Positions 32,301-44,913 are shown, counted from the stretch's first letter. The stretch: DNA of 64,000 nucleotides from Heterobasidion occidentale (GCA_039111635.1 JBCAQO010000011.1:310001-374000); one strand, 5' to 3'. Notes: generated by a model from the sequence alone, not told the origin. Numbers and translations are program-made.

Positions 32301-33224
32301 ATAACGTGTTCAAGCGATACGGCCTACCAACCAAAGTGATATCCGATAGAGGACCTCAGTTTGTGGCAAAATTCACGCGAGAATTATGGAAGGGTTTAGG
32401 AATCACTCCAGCCCTCAGTATGGCTTATCACCCCCAGACGGACGGAGAGACAGAACGGGTTAATCAAGAGGTCGAGCAATTCCTGCGGATATTCTGCAAC
32501 TACCATCAAGATAACTGGGTAGACTTGATCCCCTTCACGGAATTCTCCCATAACACCCGAAAACACTCCGCTACAGGGAAATTGCCGTTTAAAGTTCTCT
32601 ATGGATTTAATCCGCCATATTTGGTGGACTCAGCGTTGGAGACCAAGGTACCCGCGGTAACTGAACGTTTACAGCTAATCAAGAAAGTCCAAGAGGAAGC
32701 GGCTGCCAGCCTACAGATAGCGGCGCAGCACGCCAAAGACTGGGATCTACACCGGAACACCTCCGCAGTGGGAAACAGGAACCCAAGTTTGGTTAGAAGG
32801 AACCCATATTCGGACAACTCATCCGAAGTTCAAACTGGCACCTAGGCGTTATGGTCCTTTCCAAGTAACCGAAAGAATTGGGCCCCTGGCTTATCGACTG
32901 AAAATACCTGAAACATGGAAGATACATCCGGTATTTCATGCCTCCGTACTCACCGAATATCATGAGACAGAGGCCCATGGAGAGAACTTTCCCAGACCAG
33001 CACCAGAAATCCTGAATGAAGAAGAACACTACGAAGTGGAGACCATTCTAGATTCAAGGCGCTAGGGACGAGGAACCAAATACCTCGTCAAGTGGGTCGG
33101 ATACTCCGAAGCAGATAACACTTGGGAACCCTTTGCCCTCCTCAAAGATTCGGCCGATGAGGCGCTTCGTGAGTTTCACGAAAGCTACCCCAACAAACCC
33201 CAACCAGCGGCAATTAAGCTGTGA
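29369..33224 (+). pseudogene. G2 pol (protease, RT, RNase H, integrase, chromodomain)
   Basis: Domains in order: protease (AIDSACEEILVNE, NLGKDDMLLGTDWL), reverse transcriptase with IAVYMDDILIF near 30810, RNase H ([50 protein letters not shown]), integrase zinc domain (HHDTMATGHPG then CAVCQSTK), core with FISTDFVTDL, ISDRGPQF and QTDGETERVNQ, and chromodomain (GRGTKYLVKWVGYSEADNTW). Stops near 29418, 29903, 31184, 31981 and 33063 are all C-to-T or G-to-A. One frameshift lies near 32755. The pol frame also stays open upstream into gag except for one CGA-to-TGA change. Confidence 0.93.
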
Positions 33225-33229
33225 AGGGG

Positions 33230-33238
33230 TATATAAAG
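33230..33238 (+). promoter_or_regulatory. TATA box before the G2 post-pol gene
   Basis: TATATAAAG starts six bases after the pol stop codon and 55 nt before the ATG at 33285. This spacing gives a start site about 25 nt upstream of the ATG. The box is kept in G1 and G3 at the same place. Confidence 0.6.
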
Positions 33239-33336
33239 AGGAGCGACCTCCCTTTATCAAAAGCAAGGATATCCTCCCCAGCACATGTCCGACCACTCCT
33301 CCCTTGATTACTCTCCAAGACGCACTATGCTCATCT

Positions 33337-33804
33337 ATGAAGGAACTACCTCTTCACCATCAAGGAACCCCTCACCAGACATCATTTTGGCCGTGGCCAA
33401 CCCCAACACTGGACGACCTAGCCAAGGCGGCCACCCAGCGTCTTCAGAGGGAATTTCCATACCAGTCTCCACCTGTCTCCCCATGCTCACCACCGAAGAT
33501 CGGGCGGAACTACGAACCTCATCTTGGATTGAGGGAACTCATGACGAGCACGATGAGAGACGTCAAGAAGAAGGAAGACCTTCTCCGCCAATGTCTCCGC
33601 AGCCAACGACAACGTTGGCTCAAGGAAACGCAAGACTGGAGACGAGAAGTAGCAGAGGACAAAGAGACCATGCAAATTTGGCAACGTCTACAATTACTAC
33701 GGCAGGTATACACGAATCAACAGCGACTAGTGCATCGGCTGCCAGGACCAGAGGACCCCCTGTCGGTGGTGGAGATCTGCACCCCCGAGAACTGGAAAGA
33801 TTAG
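33337..33804 (+). CDS. G2 post-pol gene, frame B (155 aa, overlaps frame A)
   Basis: This frame is +1 relative to frame A and starts MKELPLHHQGTPHQTSFWPW, aligning with the ATG of the G3 copy. It is 155 aa in both elements. It is basic and probably helical: LRELMTSTMRDVKKKEDLLR, QRQRWLKETQDWRREVAEDK, LQLLRQVYTNQQRLVHRLPG. It is uninterrupted here although frame A and pol of the same element contain stops. By eye its identity to G3 (about 77% over the best part) exceeds that of frame A over the same DNA (about 57%). No homologue is recognised. Confidence 0.6.
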   Translation: MKELPLHHQGTPHQTSFWPWPTPTLDDLAKAATQRLQREFPYQSPPVSPCSPPKIGRNYEPHLGLRELMTSTMRDVKKKEDLLRQCLRSQRQRWLKETQDWRREVAEDKETMQIWQRLQLLRQVYTNQQRLVHRLPGPEDPLSVVEICTPENWKD

Positions 33805-34137
33805 AGGATGCGCTGCTCCAGCGCACCACAATCTCGGCGGTAATACAGATGGCCACAGCGCTAGCCTTACAGAGGCTTGCTAATTATTTCGCAGGGCAAC
33901 CAGGGAGCGAGAACAGTGACATTCCCAGGCGCCTCGCAGACGCAAGCGACCAGGTCAGGCTTTTGGCCTATGCCGATGATCATCGAGCGGCCTCCTAGTA
34001 TGCCAGAGGAAATAATAGGGCGTACGCCCTACTCATCCATCCTGACGAATTCTCCTCCTTCATCAACCTGGAGCTCTTACCTGCCCTCATCTTGAGCACA
34101 GATCCAATACTCTCTCCTCACCCCCAGCCCGTTCGGA

Positions 34138-34560
34138 TTGACCCGTTCCGCGTCCAGCCAGAGGACGATGAGGCCAGCAGGACAATACCAGCGCCAATCA
34201 GTTGAGACGCAGCTGTCCAGACAGAATATGTCTGGACCACGGTACAACAACAGGCACGGCGAGATCGAGAGGCCTTTCCTCCGGTATCGACAGGATAATC
34301 CACCGGGCAGGACGCTGGAGGCAGCAATGAGGAGCATCCGCCAAGGTACAGGAGGAACGAGAGACGAGGAAACCCGAGGACGAGAGCGGCGCCCAAACCC
34401 AGCCGAGACAGTCTTAGAAGAACTCGACCTAGAGATTCGCTGGCTCCAAACCGTCCTCGAGATAATCGAACTGAGGGAGCGCATCCTCACTTTGGCAGAC
34501 GAACTCAAGTCCGCCAGCGACCAGCTCAGCAAACTGCTGCCTAGACTTGAGCTGAATTAG
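34138..34560 (+). CDS. G2 post-pol gene, frame C (coiled coil)
   Basis: Same frame as B, downstream, overlapping the C-terminal half of A. The C-terminal 50 residues form a leucine-rich heptad pattern (ETVLEELDLEIRWLQTVLEI, RERILTLADELKSASDQLSK). Matching frames survive in G3 (51732-51145) and G1 (3093-2833). B and C are separated by a conserved stop, so they are two proteins, exons of one spliced message, or one of them is not expressed. Confidence 0.45.
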   Translation: MTRSASSQRTMRPAGQYQRQSVETQLSRQNMSGPRYNNRHGEIERPFLRYRQDNPPGRTLEAAMRSIRQGTGGTRDEETRGRERRPNPAETVLEELDLEIRWLQTVLEIIELRERILTLADELKSASDQLSKLLPRLELN

Positions 34561-34664
34561 ACGCATGGAATGAGGTCGATAATGGGAATTACGACGACGC
34601 CGACCCATATTACCAACCCGACGAAGGGTACGGAGATTTCGGGGACATCGGTGGAGGATATTAG

Positions 34665-37165
34665 ACAAGGGAGTTGAGGAACCCCTTGTCTCAGAAGGTG
34701 ACGGAGAGGAAAGGACCCTCCACACCACAGGTACCGGTTTCACGCACAGGACACCGAAGGAACGTCCTGCATGACGTTAAACTGTGAAAAGATAAGAAGG
34801 CAGGGGAAGTACCTGGCCATGCGCATTTCAACCCTCCGGTCTGGAAGGACAAGCATCTCACACTCTCGTTGTCAAGAGGTATTCTGACAAGCGAATCGGG
34901 CGTCCCGCTTGGATCCCCAGTTTTACAGGACCCTTTCCGTATTAGGAGGTCCTTGGATTCAACAAATAACTGGTACTGATATGCCGGCCTTCTCGATTGT
35001 GTGGCGCGACCAAAAGGCTATGATGATGCAAGAATATTGGTGGGAAATCGTGTTGCATGTTCACCGTTGGGGAACGGTGGACCCTACCTCGCTGTCAAGG
35101 TCTGACAGGTGTCTTGGACGTCCCACTTTGGATCTCCAGTTTTACAGGGCCATTTCCGCATTAGGGGGCCCTATCTGCGATGCCGGTGATTTAGTGGCCG
35201 CACTCCACTAAGTAACCAAATAGGACAATTACATCCGCAACGATGTAAAACTACGAAAGGCTTGGTCCGCAATGACTATAAACTAGTTACCGTCCGGAAC
35301 GACGTTAAAGCTACCAAGGACCCTCGGAGCATGGTTGCATTCTGGCAGATGGTGGAGGGGAGGGCCTCCACCATTGCGGAACCCTGCCGACTAGGTCAAG
35401 GCGCTTCCATATTCCATACGCCTTACAGTAAAAGAATATGTGGTCGACACGGTTCAATTCCGTGCGAGGGGTTTGGGGACATGGAGCGGGTTGTCAGCCA
35501 TCCGACAGGACCACAACTACTCTATGATGCACCCATTCTACCCTTGAAGTCCGAAGCAAGGATTCCGCTTCAAGGGCCAGTCAAGAGGCAACTGGGATTG
35601 TGCCTCGGGTTTAGGACGTCCTCCATGACGGTAAACTGGGACTGCCCTTTCCTTACAGGGCCAACGTCCGTGAAGATGTTAAACTACCGCTTCTTTCAGC
35701 ATAGGAGATGTTGATTGACATTGTTGTTGATCCCACGATGTTGATCTAGTCTGCAATGACGATAAACTATTTGCTCCTTCAAGGATAGGAGATGTGGTTG
35801 ATGGCTACGACCTTAGCCACCAACTAGTCCGAAATGACCTTAAACTACCCTCACCCCGGAGGATTAAATCTATCGAGGCTCGGGAGGTTCAAGCCAGGCA
35901 ATAGCGGACGTCCGCAATGACTATAAACTAGTTGCCGTCCTTCATGACGATAAACTGAGCAGCCCTTCATTCACAGGGCCATGTGAGTTGCGTCAAAATA
36001 GGCTCTCAAGTCTATTCTCGCAACTCTATAAGTTATCCGGTTTGATATAGTATAAACCGTTACCATCTTGCCTCAGTAGGAACCCTGTCAAGACGGCTGT
36101 ACTTGGTCTAGGGCTCTATGCGCATCACCGATGAATGTTCCGGCACGCAGAAAAGGTCTTCCATCTTGTTTACAGGTACTCCTACGTTGGAAGATGGATA
36201 GGTCCGCAACGACCTTGGCGTAAACTAGCAGGGCAGTCCGCAACGACTTATGTATAAACTAGCCTCAGTCTGCGAAGACTTAAGGATAAACTAGAGTACG
36301 TCCACAAAGACGTAAAACTACGGACGTCCGGCATGATGTTAAACTACCAGGACATACCTTACGCTGACCCCAAATAATTACCGTCAAGGTGGATACCATG
36401 GTTTACTCAAGAAACCATGGGGTTCAAAGTCTATTCTTCAAAATCCTTACCTCGTGTTCAATACGCGGAGCGCGGCTACATGCTCGCTCCCATGTGACAA
36501 ACAAACTCTGGACGAACACCAATCTCTAACCAGGATGGGCCACCGTATGGGGCTGACAGAGTTAGGGATCTTCAAAGGGGTCTTGCCGGACTCAAAACAA
36601 GTCAAGAACTGTCTATTCTTGATAGGTTGGTGGGCCTAAGCCTTGATAAAGCGATCAACCCACACACCTGGAGTCCCCCTCAATACTGGAGATCACAGAG
36701 ATGAAGATCTATCCTGGAAACACTGAAACATGGCCTTCGGCTTTCTGAAGAAGAACAACACACACCCATCCACAGACGAGTTTCTATTTCATCATATAAT
36801 CATTTGCATGACACCTTTCTGCATCGTCGCCAGAAGAAACTGGCTTATCAAACCTACCAGGGAGTCCTGGTCGAGTAGCTGCCTATCGACTCTAGGAGTG
36901 AGCTCACACAAAACGTAACGGTGAAGGAAGAACACCGGGAAGAAACACGGTATTGTGGCGATACCGCAGGACTTCAAATCAAACAGCTCAACGGAGAAGG
37001 AAAACTCCTAGGCGTTGTAAACGACGTAAGTCGGTCTTCGCCCCAGAAAACGAAGTCATATCGGGAAGACACATCCCAATCGCTATTTGACGACCAGAAA
37101 GCAATTGTACGTGGAAAGACGATGAAACTCGCGGAGGTGAGTAGTCCCCTCAGGAGTTGGGACCT
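34665..37165 (+). repeat. G2 3' noncoding region with about 15 copies of a short motif
   Basis: There is no gene. The motif GTCCGCAA(N)GACG(A/T)TAAACTA recurs at irregular spacing, for example near 35264, 35293, 35750, 35829, 35909, 36203, 36237, 36268, 36301 and 36327. Some copies carry a 4-5 bp insert before TAAACTA. The same array exists in G1 and G3. Confidence 0.8.
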
Positions 37166-37178
37166 AGAAAGGGGGTAA
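37166..37178 (+). promoter_or_regulatory. G2 polypurine tract
   Basis: AGAAAGGGGGTAA directly precedes the 3' LTR. It is the expected primer for plus-strand DNA synthesis and is shared with G3. Confidence 0.85.
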
Positions 37179-37781
37179 TGTTATGACTTGACCGATCGGA
37201 GCCCGTTGGGGCTGGTCTATCCGATGGTTCAAGCATCATATGCTAGGTGGCTCCACTACGGAGCGTACATCAAGGTATTTGGCATGTCCTTATGGTCCGA
37301 CCGTACCGATGGTTCTTCAAGACATTGGTATAGGATATATGGGAAGGGTCATGGGTACCGCGGAAGATAAGATAGGCATTCACATGCCATGGGCTTAGGG
37401 CTTATGGGTAAGCATCTCGTCGCACTAGGATGGATAGGTGCGACTGGAGAAGTACAAGAGTAGGCGCCAGCTGAAAGAGACGGCGACGACAGCTCTCCTG
37501 GGATGGGTACCCGGAGAAGCATACGGACTCTTACCCTAGACCCTATACAGTATATAAGGCCCATAGAATAGGCTGAGGATCTTCAGTCTATTCTCCTTGT
37601 TCCGTTCGTGTCTTCCTACACGAATACCTTTGTTCCATACCGTCTTCCTACGGTAGAATAATCATTGATTCTTCCTGTATCATTGCTTGATACAGTCGAG
37701 ACCGTCCTCACCACTCAGCCCATCGTGCGACCTAGGGAAGGACCTGTTACTCTTGGGTTATCAAACGAGCAGTTTGTAACA
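37179..37781 (+). repeat. 3' LTR of G2
   Basis: 603 bp, followed by the target duplication GGAGG. It differs from the 5' LTR only by transitions in my reading. Confidence 0.95.
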
Positions 37782-37786
37782 GGAGG

Positions 37787-39040
37787 AGGGCGAATCGAGT
37801 GGTTGTTTTGTGTCAAATTTTGGATGATGAGTCAACAATGCGGGAGAGACATGAACACAGTGTACCAATTGCGCATAACATGTGTTGGAAGATGTCACGC
37901 TGGCGGAGGGGAGGGGTATTGAATGCATGGTGACAGATGGCATCCTGTGAAATATGGGTGCTGTCAGACTCGCGCATCACGGAGGAGATGGACAACGAGG
38001 ATGTGTTGGATGTGCGAGCGCGCGCCTGTCGGTCTATGAGAGTGGGCAGCGGGAGGAGTGTTGTGTGCCATGGTGGCAGAGGCACTTCGTCACGATCACA
38101 TGACGCGCAAGCGCCATTGTGCTGCTTGCGCGTCATGTTGACGTTCTGTTATGTTCTCCCAACACTATCTCCCGTCCCCCCTCTTGGAACTCCCCTCGCT
38201 GAGGGATCTCGATGTACCTAGCTCTGCCGAATCTTCAGTTGTCAACTTGCCTGACCCTCCTTCTCTCTCCGCTCCTTGGACCTACAATCCAATGTCCCAT
38301 TTGCACCCCAAAAGCACTCATTTGCCTTATATTGGCAGCGTACAATCACAGGTTATGTTATATCTTGTGACCCTGATTTTTTTCTTACTTTGTCTAGCTC
38401 TTTACACCACCTTCAACGCAACCATGGTCTCACCAACTGACACTCAACATGTTGAGCGCAGTGACAATGAAGCGACTGGCACAGAGAGAGTGCTAACAAG
38501 AAGCTCTATAACGATAGGACTGTGGTCCAGAGGGTAAGAGTCTAAGTAGATACAAAGAACAGAAGGGAGCGCACCTGTGGTCCAGAGGGTAAGAGTCTGA
38601 AGAAAGAATCGCCCTCGGACCACGGGTATTTAAGCTACAGAGAACAATAAGAAACGAAAAAGGAAGGTATGACATCAACGGGTCATTACAGGTGGTCCAC
38701 CTTACAAAGCGGTCAAAGGCTCCACCTGGAGGTCGGTCCGGAGTGTCAGTGACATCACACAGGACCGCCTCAGCCGGCTAACCCGGTGAAACAACTGAAA
38801 CAAAGTGAGACAAGGTGAAAACAAAGTGAGACAGTCCAAAAGGAGAAAGAAAGCAATATACCTGCTCTGGGAGTGGCATTAGGGCTGCTCCCAGCTGCAG
38901 AGACGAGTAATCAATGAGTCCCAAAGGTGGCATGCATGTGGCACCCATGCCACATCAACTAGAACGGCCATAAACAACACCCATTTATACACAGTTAAGG
39001 TCGCGGACTACGTCGCAAGAAAGACCTTTGACAAACCTAA
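37787..39040. other. Spacer between G2 and G4
   Basis: No gene is recognised. The first 70 bases resemble 25685-25725. A 23-bp direct repeat beginning TGTGGTCCAGAGGGTAAGAG occurs near 38519 and 38575, with the partial inverse CTCGGACCAC near 38612. GTGAAACAA-type short repeats lie near 38785-38835. The open frame at 38151-38537 has no recognisable motif. The 5' end of G4 is somewhere in the right part. Confidence 0.5.
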
Positions 39041-39281
39041 ATCACCAACAGATAGGCATAGTAACTCGCTAAGACCATACATACATACTCAACCCAGAGA
39101 AACAGCCAGTGGAAGTAGAATCTCTGGAAGAAACACGCCCACTACATCCCCCTTACAAGAAACCACTTCCCAAGTGGACTTCCAAACTCCAACATCAGAC
39201 CAAGTCCCCAAGCCAGAGTATATTGAAACATCAAGTAACAATACATAACCACTTGGAGATCCAGAGTCCCCGCCCAATACA

Positions 39282-40274
39282 ATGTCGACAAATCCTAGAG
39301 GTACTGAGTCCAAGGGACCAGCTATAGCCAAGCCCTCCCCGTTTAATGGAAACAAAAAACAAATAGAGCAATTCCTCCACGAAATTGACCTGGTGATCCT
39401 CGCTAGGCAAAAAGACTATGCAAACAAATTTGCTAAAATTGCTTACGCTCTATCAGACATGAAGGAAGGGTCCACAGGAATATGGGCCAGAAACTTTACT
39501 CAAGCCAGGAACACACTAAATGATTGGTCAAAATATGCTTGGAAGAAAATAGCTGGCTTCACCTCAGTCCGCAAAAAGATAGCAACTGACTTCGAGGAGT
39601 TCAATAAGGAAGCGGATGCTCGAGACAAACTAGCCAGGGTAAATCAAGGAAAGGAATTCTTTAACACCTACCTATAGCTATTCAAACAACTCGCAGTGCT
39701 CGCCGGAGTTGACGAAGAAACCAAGAAGACCCACTTCTTAAGGGGATTGAAATGGGAACCCGCGAAGGGAATATATGAAGATCCCTCCAAGGATGCAACA
39801 TGGGAGGAGCTAGTCAAGAAAGCAAAGAAACACAAAAGGATGCGCATTGCAAGAGACCGGGCATACAACCTCCAAAAAGGTAAATTCCAAATCTACACCC
39901 CGTGAACCTTTTATGATGAAAGGGCACCTCTGCAGAACAATAGGTAACCCCAGTACAAACCTATGGATATAGATGCCACAGAAATGGAGGCTGATGCCGT
40001 TCGTACTTGCTTCAAGAAACTTACCCTGGCAGAAAGAGATCAACTTGCCAAAGAAGGCAAGTGCTTTTTCTGCAAGAAGCCTGGGCACATGGCACGCAAC
40101 TGTCCTTCTTGACCCAAGAAAAGATTCCAACCTCCTTGTCGTAGGGCGGTGCGTAAAGGAGAAATGGGTGAAGGACAATTTGACGATGAAGAGGTCAAAG
40201 AAGGAAAGAACAGAGTCAACTACATTTGCCAGATGATGATGGGTTTCAGCATGGAAGAAATTGAAGAGGTTTGA
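39282..40274 (+). pseudogene. G4 gag
   Basis: It starts MSTNPRGTESKGPAIAKPSP and contains a retrotransposon capsid (NGNKKQIEQFLHEIDLVILA, GIWARNFTQARN, HFLRGLKWEPAKGIYEDPSK) and the nucleocapsid knuckle CFFCKKPGHMARNC near 40070. The frame runs to TGA 40272-40274 but has internal stops near 39675, 39903, 39943 and 40110. The frame is also open upstream of the ATG (TTSQVDFQTPTSDQVPKPEY) apart from one TAA. Confidence 0.88.
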
Positions 40275-40299
40275 GCCTTTAGCGACTCAAATAATTTTT

Positions 40300-43200
40300 A
40301 AAACCTCTCCCATTGGCAGTGGATGCGAAGAGCAGGATTCTTGTAGGAAATTGGCATGCTCCTCTGGCCAGTAAAGACACTGACCAAGAGCATGGACATC
40401 CGGATGTATGGTATCTTTCGGAAATGAAATCACATGGTGCACCATCACTCCGACTTGAGACAATGCTCATAGGCAAGAATAGAAAAGCTGCTACACAAAC
40501 ACTGGTAGATAGTGGAGCCACCGGAATCTTCATGCACTCTCGCTTTGTAGAAGCACATCGGATCCCTACGCATAAAACCCCTACCCCTATCCTAGTCAGC
40601 ACAGTCCAAAACACAGAATTCAAAGGAGGACCCATTACAAGATTTGCCAACCTTGAATTACAGGTTCTAGGCGAAAAGAGAGGGTCGCATATGGAATCAG
40701 CAAGATTCTATATTGCGGAAATAAGAAAAGAGGACGTCATTTCAGGAACCGACTGGTTATTGGAACATAACCCAGAAGTTGACTGGCACGCCTACGGGCT
40801 ATACTTTACCAGATGCCCGCCCTCCTGCCAAATAAAAGGAGGACCGGTAAAAGCCAAAAGAGCTACAAAGAATCCAGGACATCCTAAATCAAGCATACGG
40901 TGCATGGAAACAGTACCGCAAACGGGTGACTACTCAATACCAGTGCAAAAGCCAAGAAAGGCAGTACCAGGCCGGAAAGTGGGAAACACCACAGTACCAC
41001 ATCCGCGGACAATACCTACAAGTCCAGAGTTCACAACTTGAAGGTTGAATGCCAAACGTTTGAAGGTCCAAACCAGAAATTACAAGATTCTGACATGGGC
41101 TGAAGAAAACGTTTTGGAGGACAGTGATGGACTTCCGGAATTTCCATCCAAGGATCTTGAAGAAGATGGAGTCTATCTCGTCAGATGCCTCGATACAGGA
41201 ACATTACAGGCACTGGAATTATACAACAACTCTGAAGAAGGCATTGGCATACATCACGTCAAACCCACGGAACTTCCATATGCCAACATACCGGCTCAAG
41301 GAAACAAACCTGCCAAAGCACAGACAGGAAAACAAACCAAGCACACCAACTCGCAAAGACTTACGGAAGAAGCTGCTAAAGGGAAACCCAAACTGTCCTT
41401 CAAGGAAATAGTACCGAAAGACTACTGGAATTATAGGAAGGTTTTTGAAGGTCGACCAAAGGGACAGCTGCCACTCTCTTGACCCTGGGATCACAAAATG
41501 TAGATCAAGGAAGGAATGGATCACTCGCTTAAACCTAAGCTATATAGTTTTAGCTCCGGAGAGCAAGTGGAACTCAAGAAATTTATAGACGAAAACCTTT
41601 AGAAAGGATTCATCTGAGAATCCAAATCGCACATGGCATCCCCATTCTTGTTCATCAAGAAAAAGAATGGAGAACTACGGCCAGTAATGGATTATTGCAA
41701 GCTCAATAAAATCACAATCAAGAACAAGTACCTGCTACTGATTATTCAAGAATTACTAGACTTGTTGGCCAAAGCTGTATATTTCTCACTAATGGATGTC
41801 AATACAGGATATAACAATGTACGCATGAAGAAGGAAACAGGAAACTAGCCGTGTTTGTCACTAACCTAGGAATGTATGGACCCCTAGTCATGCTCTTTGG
41901 GTTAACCAACTCGCCGGCAACATTCCAAACAATGATGAATGCCCTCTTCAAAGACCTCATCTACACTGGAAAAGTGGCAATTTATATGGATGACATCCTA
42001 GTATTCTCTAAAATTATGGACAACCACATCAGGACGGTACAAAAGGTTTTATAGATCTTACAGGACAACAATCTATACCTACAATCCTCAAAATGCCACT
42101 TTCATAAAAAGAAAATCAACTACCTTGGATATGTTATATCACACGGACATCTGGAAATGGATCCAATCAAAGTGGCCGGTATTATGGACTAGCCGACCCC
42201 TGGAAAAGTCAAAAAGTGCAATCATTTCTAGGCTTCTGCAATTTTTATTGCAGGTTTATCAAGGATTACTCAAAAATGGCATGATTGCTATTTGAGTTAA
42301 CACAGAAGGAACGCACCTGAGATTGGACACCAGCATGTGAAGGAGCGTTTCAAACGCTAAAACAAATATTTACAGAATGTCCGGTGCTTGTCATCCCAGA
42401 TACAAAGAACCCTTTCAGATTTTGCCACTGGAGCAGTATTATCACAAGTCGCCAAAGATGGCCAATGGCACCCATGTACTTATATTTCCAAGTTGCTCTC
42501 ACCTACAGAACGCAACTACCCAATCTATGATAAAGAGTTGCTGGCCATCGTTCGAGCATTTGAAGCTTGGCGACACTACTTGGAGGGAGCCGACCACCCA
42601 GTAGATGTCTGGACGGATCACAAGAACCTCAAATGGTTCCAGTCAAGCCAGAAATTAAACCGTCGGCAAGCACGATGGTCACTCTACCTCTCACATTTTG
42701 ACTATAAATTGACACACAAAGCGGGAGTCATCAATAAATCCGACGGTCTGTCACGGCATCCAGACCATAAAAAGGGGGTGGAATTTGACAATTCAGGCGA
42801 AACACTCTTGGAACCCAAACTTTTCAATAATACAGACAAAATCCAAAGACCCTTTGCAGAAATCAATGCAATCAATACAGAAGACAGTTGGGACCCCCAC
42901 CAAATACTTCACATTAGGGGAACTGGACGAGGAGGCGTCACCATAATAAACAATGACCTTCAGAAACAAATTATTGAAGAAAATAGAAAAGATGAATGGC
43001 TACTAGAAACCTTAGCCAAGGTCAAAACTTTAGGACCTCGAAGCATGAAGAAAGGTTTACAATAATGGAACAAAGAAGAAGGATTGGTTCTTCACAGAGG
43101 AAAAATATATGTTCCTCGAAACAAACAACTTCGTCAAGACATCATCAAACTAAACCATGATAATCTAGCAGCAGGACATCCAGGACAAAGAGTAACTCTA

Positions 43201-44560
43201 GCAGCAGTAGGACAAGAATTCACTTGGCCTGGGATCTCAAACACAGTTCACCAATATGTGGAAGGATGTTCCATTTGTCAATTCACCAAGAACGACACCC
43301 ATCCTACCATGGTACCCCTATAACCAATGGAAATCCTAGATCGACCCTTTGGAACAATAACTATGGATTTTATTACAGATCTACCAGAATCAAACGGATA
43401 CAACTCACTACATGTGGTAACCGACTGATTCACCAAAACTGTAGTAATAACACCATGCCAGAAATCCATTGACTCTGACGGAACAGCCAAGATCCTGCTG
43501 GAAAACACCTGAAAATGCTACGGACTACCTGATAAAATTATATCAGACAGAGGATCCCAATTTGCCTCAAAAGTAGCACAAGCCCTACTCAAAGAACTAG
43601 GAATCAAATCCGCCTTAAGCACAGCTTACCATCCACAGACAGATGGCGCTACTGAACGAATGAATCAAAAACTAGAACAATACCTTAGAGCTTTCTGCAG
43701 CTCTTCACAGGACGATTGGGCCGGATTAATCCCTTACGTGGAATATGCCCACAATACTCATCAGCATTCAGCCACGCAGAAGTCACTGTTTGAACTTCTC
43801 CATGGATATCAACCACAGGCTTATCCAGCCATTATCAGAAACACGAACGTCTCTACCACCAACACTCACCTCGAAGCTCTGCAGCATGCTAGGAAGGAAG
43901 CACAAGCCAGCCTCGAAATTGTAGCTGAAGCCATGAGGATACAGCACAACCGTTTTGGAACAGACCTGCCGCCTTTCAAGAAAGGAGATCAAGTATGGCT
44001 AGATGGGAAGAACACCCACACCGATCACCCATCAGAGAAACTAAGACCCAAACACTTTGGGCCATTTGAAATTACAAACACTATAGGAACTGCCCAACAG
44101 CTGGAAGCGCATTCACGATGTCTTCCATGCTGGTCGACTCACACCCTACAAGGAAAACAAGGTCTATGGACCAAACTACCCTAACCCGGCTCCGGACCTG
44201 ATCGAGGGGCAAGAAGAATTCGAAGTCAAAGCCATTGTCGGAGCTCAACACTTCGGACAATGGAAGACACTGCAGTATCTGATCAAATGGAAGGGCTACC
44301 CAAAATTGGACAACTCTGAGGAAGCCGTGACAAACATCACCAAGGCACAAGAAGCCATAAACAGCTTCTACTGCCAGCATCCTCGAGCAGTCAAGGGAAT
44401 GGAAGCCTCTATTCCGGCTCTGGTGATTGAATTAGAACTCAACAGAGTAGCCGAAGAAGATCAAATCAAAAGGAGCTTGAAAAGCATCCGATTGGAAAGA
44501 AGCTTCTTGCTATGGAATTGGCTATTCTCCAGATCATGGAAGAGATCAATAAATGAATGA
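40300..44560 (+). pseudogene. G4 pol (protease, RT, RNase H, integrase, chromodomain)
   Basis: The protease has the classic TLVDSGATGIFMHSRF (near 40500). The reverse transcriptase has LRPVMDYCKLNKITIKNKYL and VAIYMDDILVFSK (near 41970). RNase H has YDKELLAIVRAFEAWRHYLE and WTDHKNLKWF. The integrase zinc domain is HDNLAAGHPGQ and CSICQFTK. The core has MDFITDLPES, ISDRGSQF and QTDGATERMNQ. The chromodomain reads FEVKAIVGAQ then LQYLIKWKGYPKLDNS near 44220-44315. Stops and frameshifts interrupt it repeatedly (for example 41038, 41480, 41850, 42050, 42195, 43065, 43428). Confidence 0.92.
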
Positions 44561-44913
44561 TGTAGCTAAAAAAGCCACTCCTGGTTCCTCGATCAAAGGT
44601 GCCACCACCAGCGATTAATGATTGAGAAGCACAACTAAAGAAGCCCAATATAGACTCATCTCAATCAAAGCCGCAGCAGAAGTGATCAGACAACTCTAAT
44701 TGGTGGACTCAAGCATACCAGGAGCTACAAAAGCAGACCAACTGGGGATTGGCATAGCCAGGCAAACAACTATGACCCCATTCAACCCTACTTTGTCTAC
44801 AGTAGCCATTTACACTATTGTCGCAACTCTTGCTCTCACCGCTGTGTCCCTCGCAATCGCACTTGTCCTCGGATCTCTCCATGCTGCCGCCACCATCGGA
44901 CTCTCTTCAGCTG

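Larger units (their letters stand above)
33285..34664 (+). pseudogene. G2 post-pol gene, frame A
   Basis: It starts MSDHSSLDYSPRRTMLIYEG and ends YYQPDEGYGDFGDIGGGY at TAG 34662-34664, 459 codons plus stop, nearly the same length as the intact 458-aa G3 copy. The middle is a predicted amphipathic region (ALLQRTTISAVIQMATALAL, LADASDQVRLLAYADDHRAA); the rest is polar and low-complexity. No membrane segment or known domain is seen. Stops at 33996 (TGG to TAG) and near 34204 (CGA to TGA) break it, with others downstream. Confidence 0.75.
26988..37781 (+). mobile_element. G2: complete Ty3/gypsy chromovirus, inactivated by transitions
   Basis: It has two 603-bp LTRs and perfect 5-bp target duplications GGAGG (26983-26987, 37782-37786). 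The order is LTR, primer site, leader frame, gag, pol with chromodomain, TATA, post-pol region, motif array, polypurine tract, LTR. The LTRs differ by about eleven bases by eye, all transitions, eight of them at CpG. About ten in-frame stops break the genes, each explained by CGA-to-TGA, CAG-to-TAG or TGG-to-TGA/TAG. It belongs to the Tf1/sushi-like chromodomain group. Confidence 0.97.

Noticed and set aside
38151..38537. 128-aa open frame with a hydrophobic segment
   Set aside because: It has a possible membrane helix but no homologue I know, it lies in transposon-flanked spacer, and nothing supports expression.
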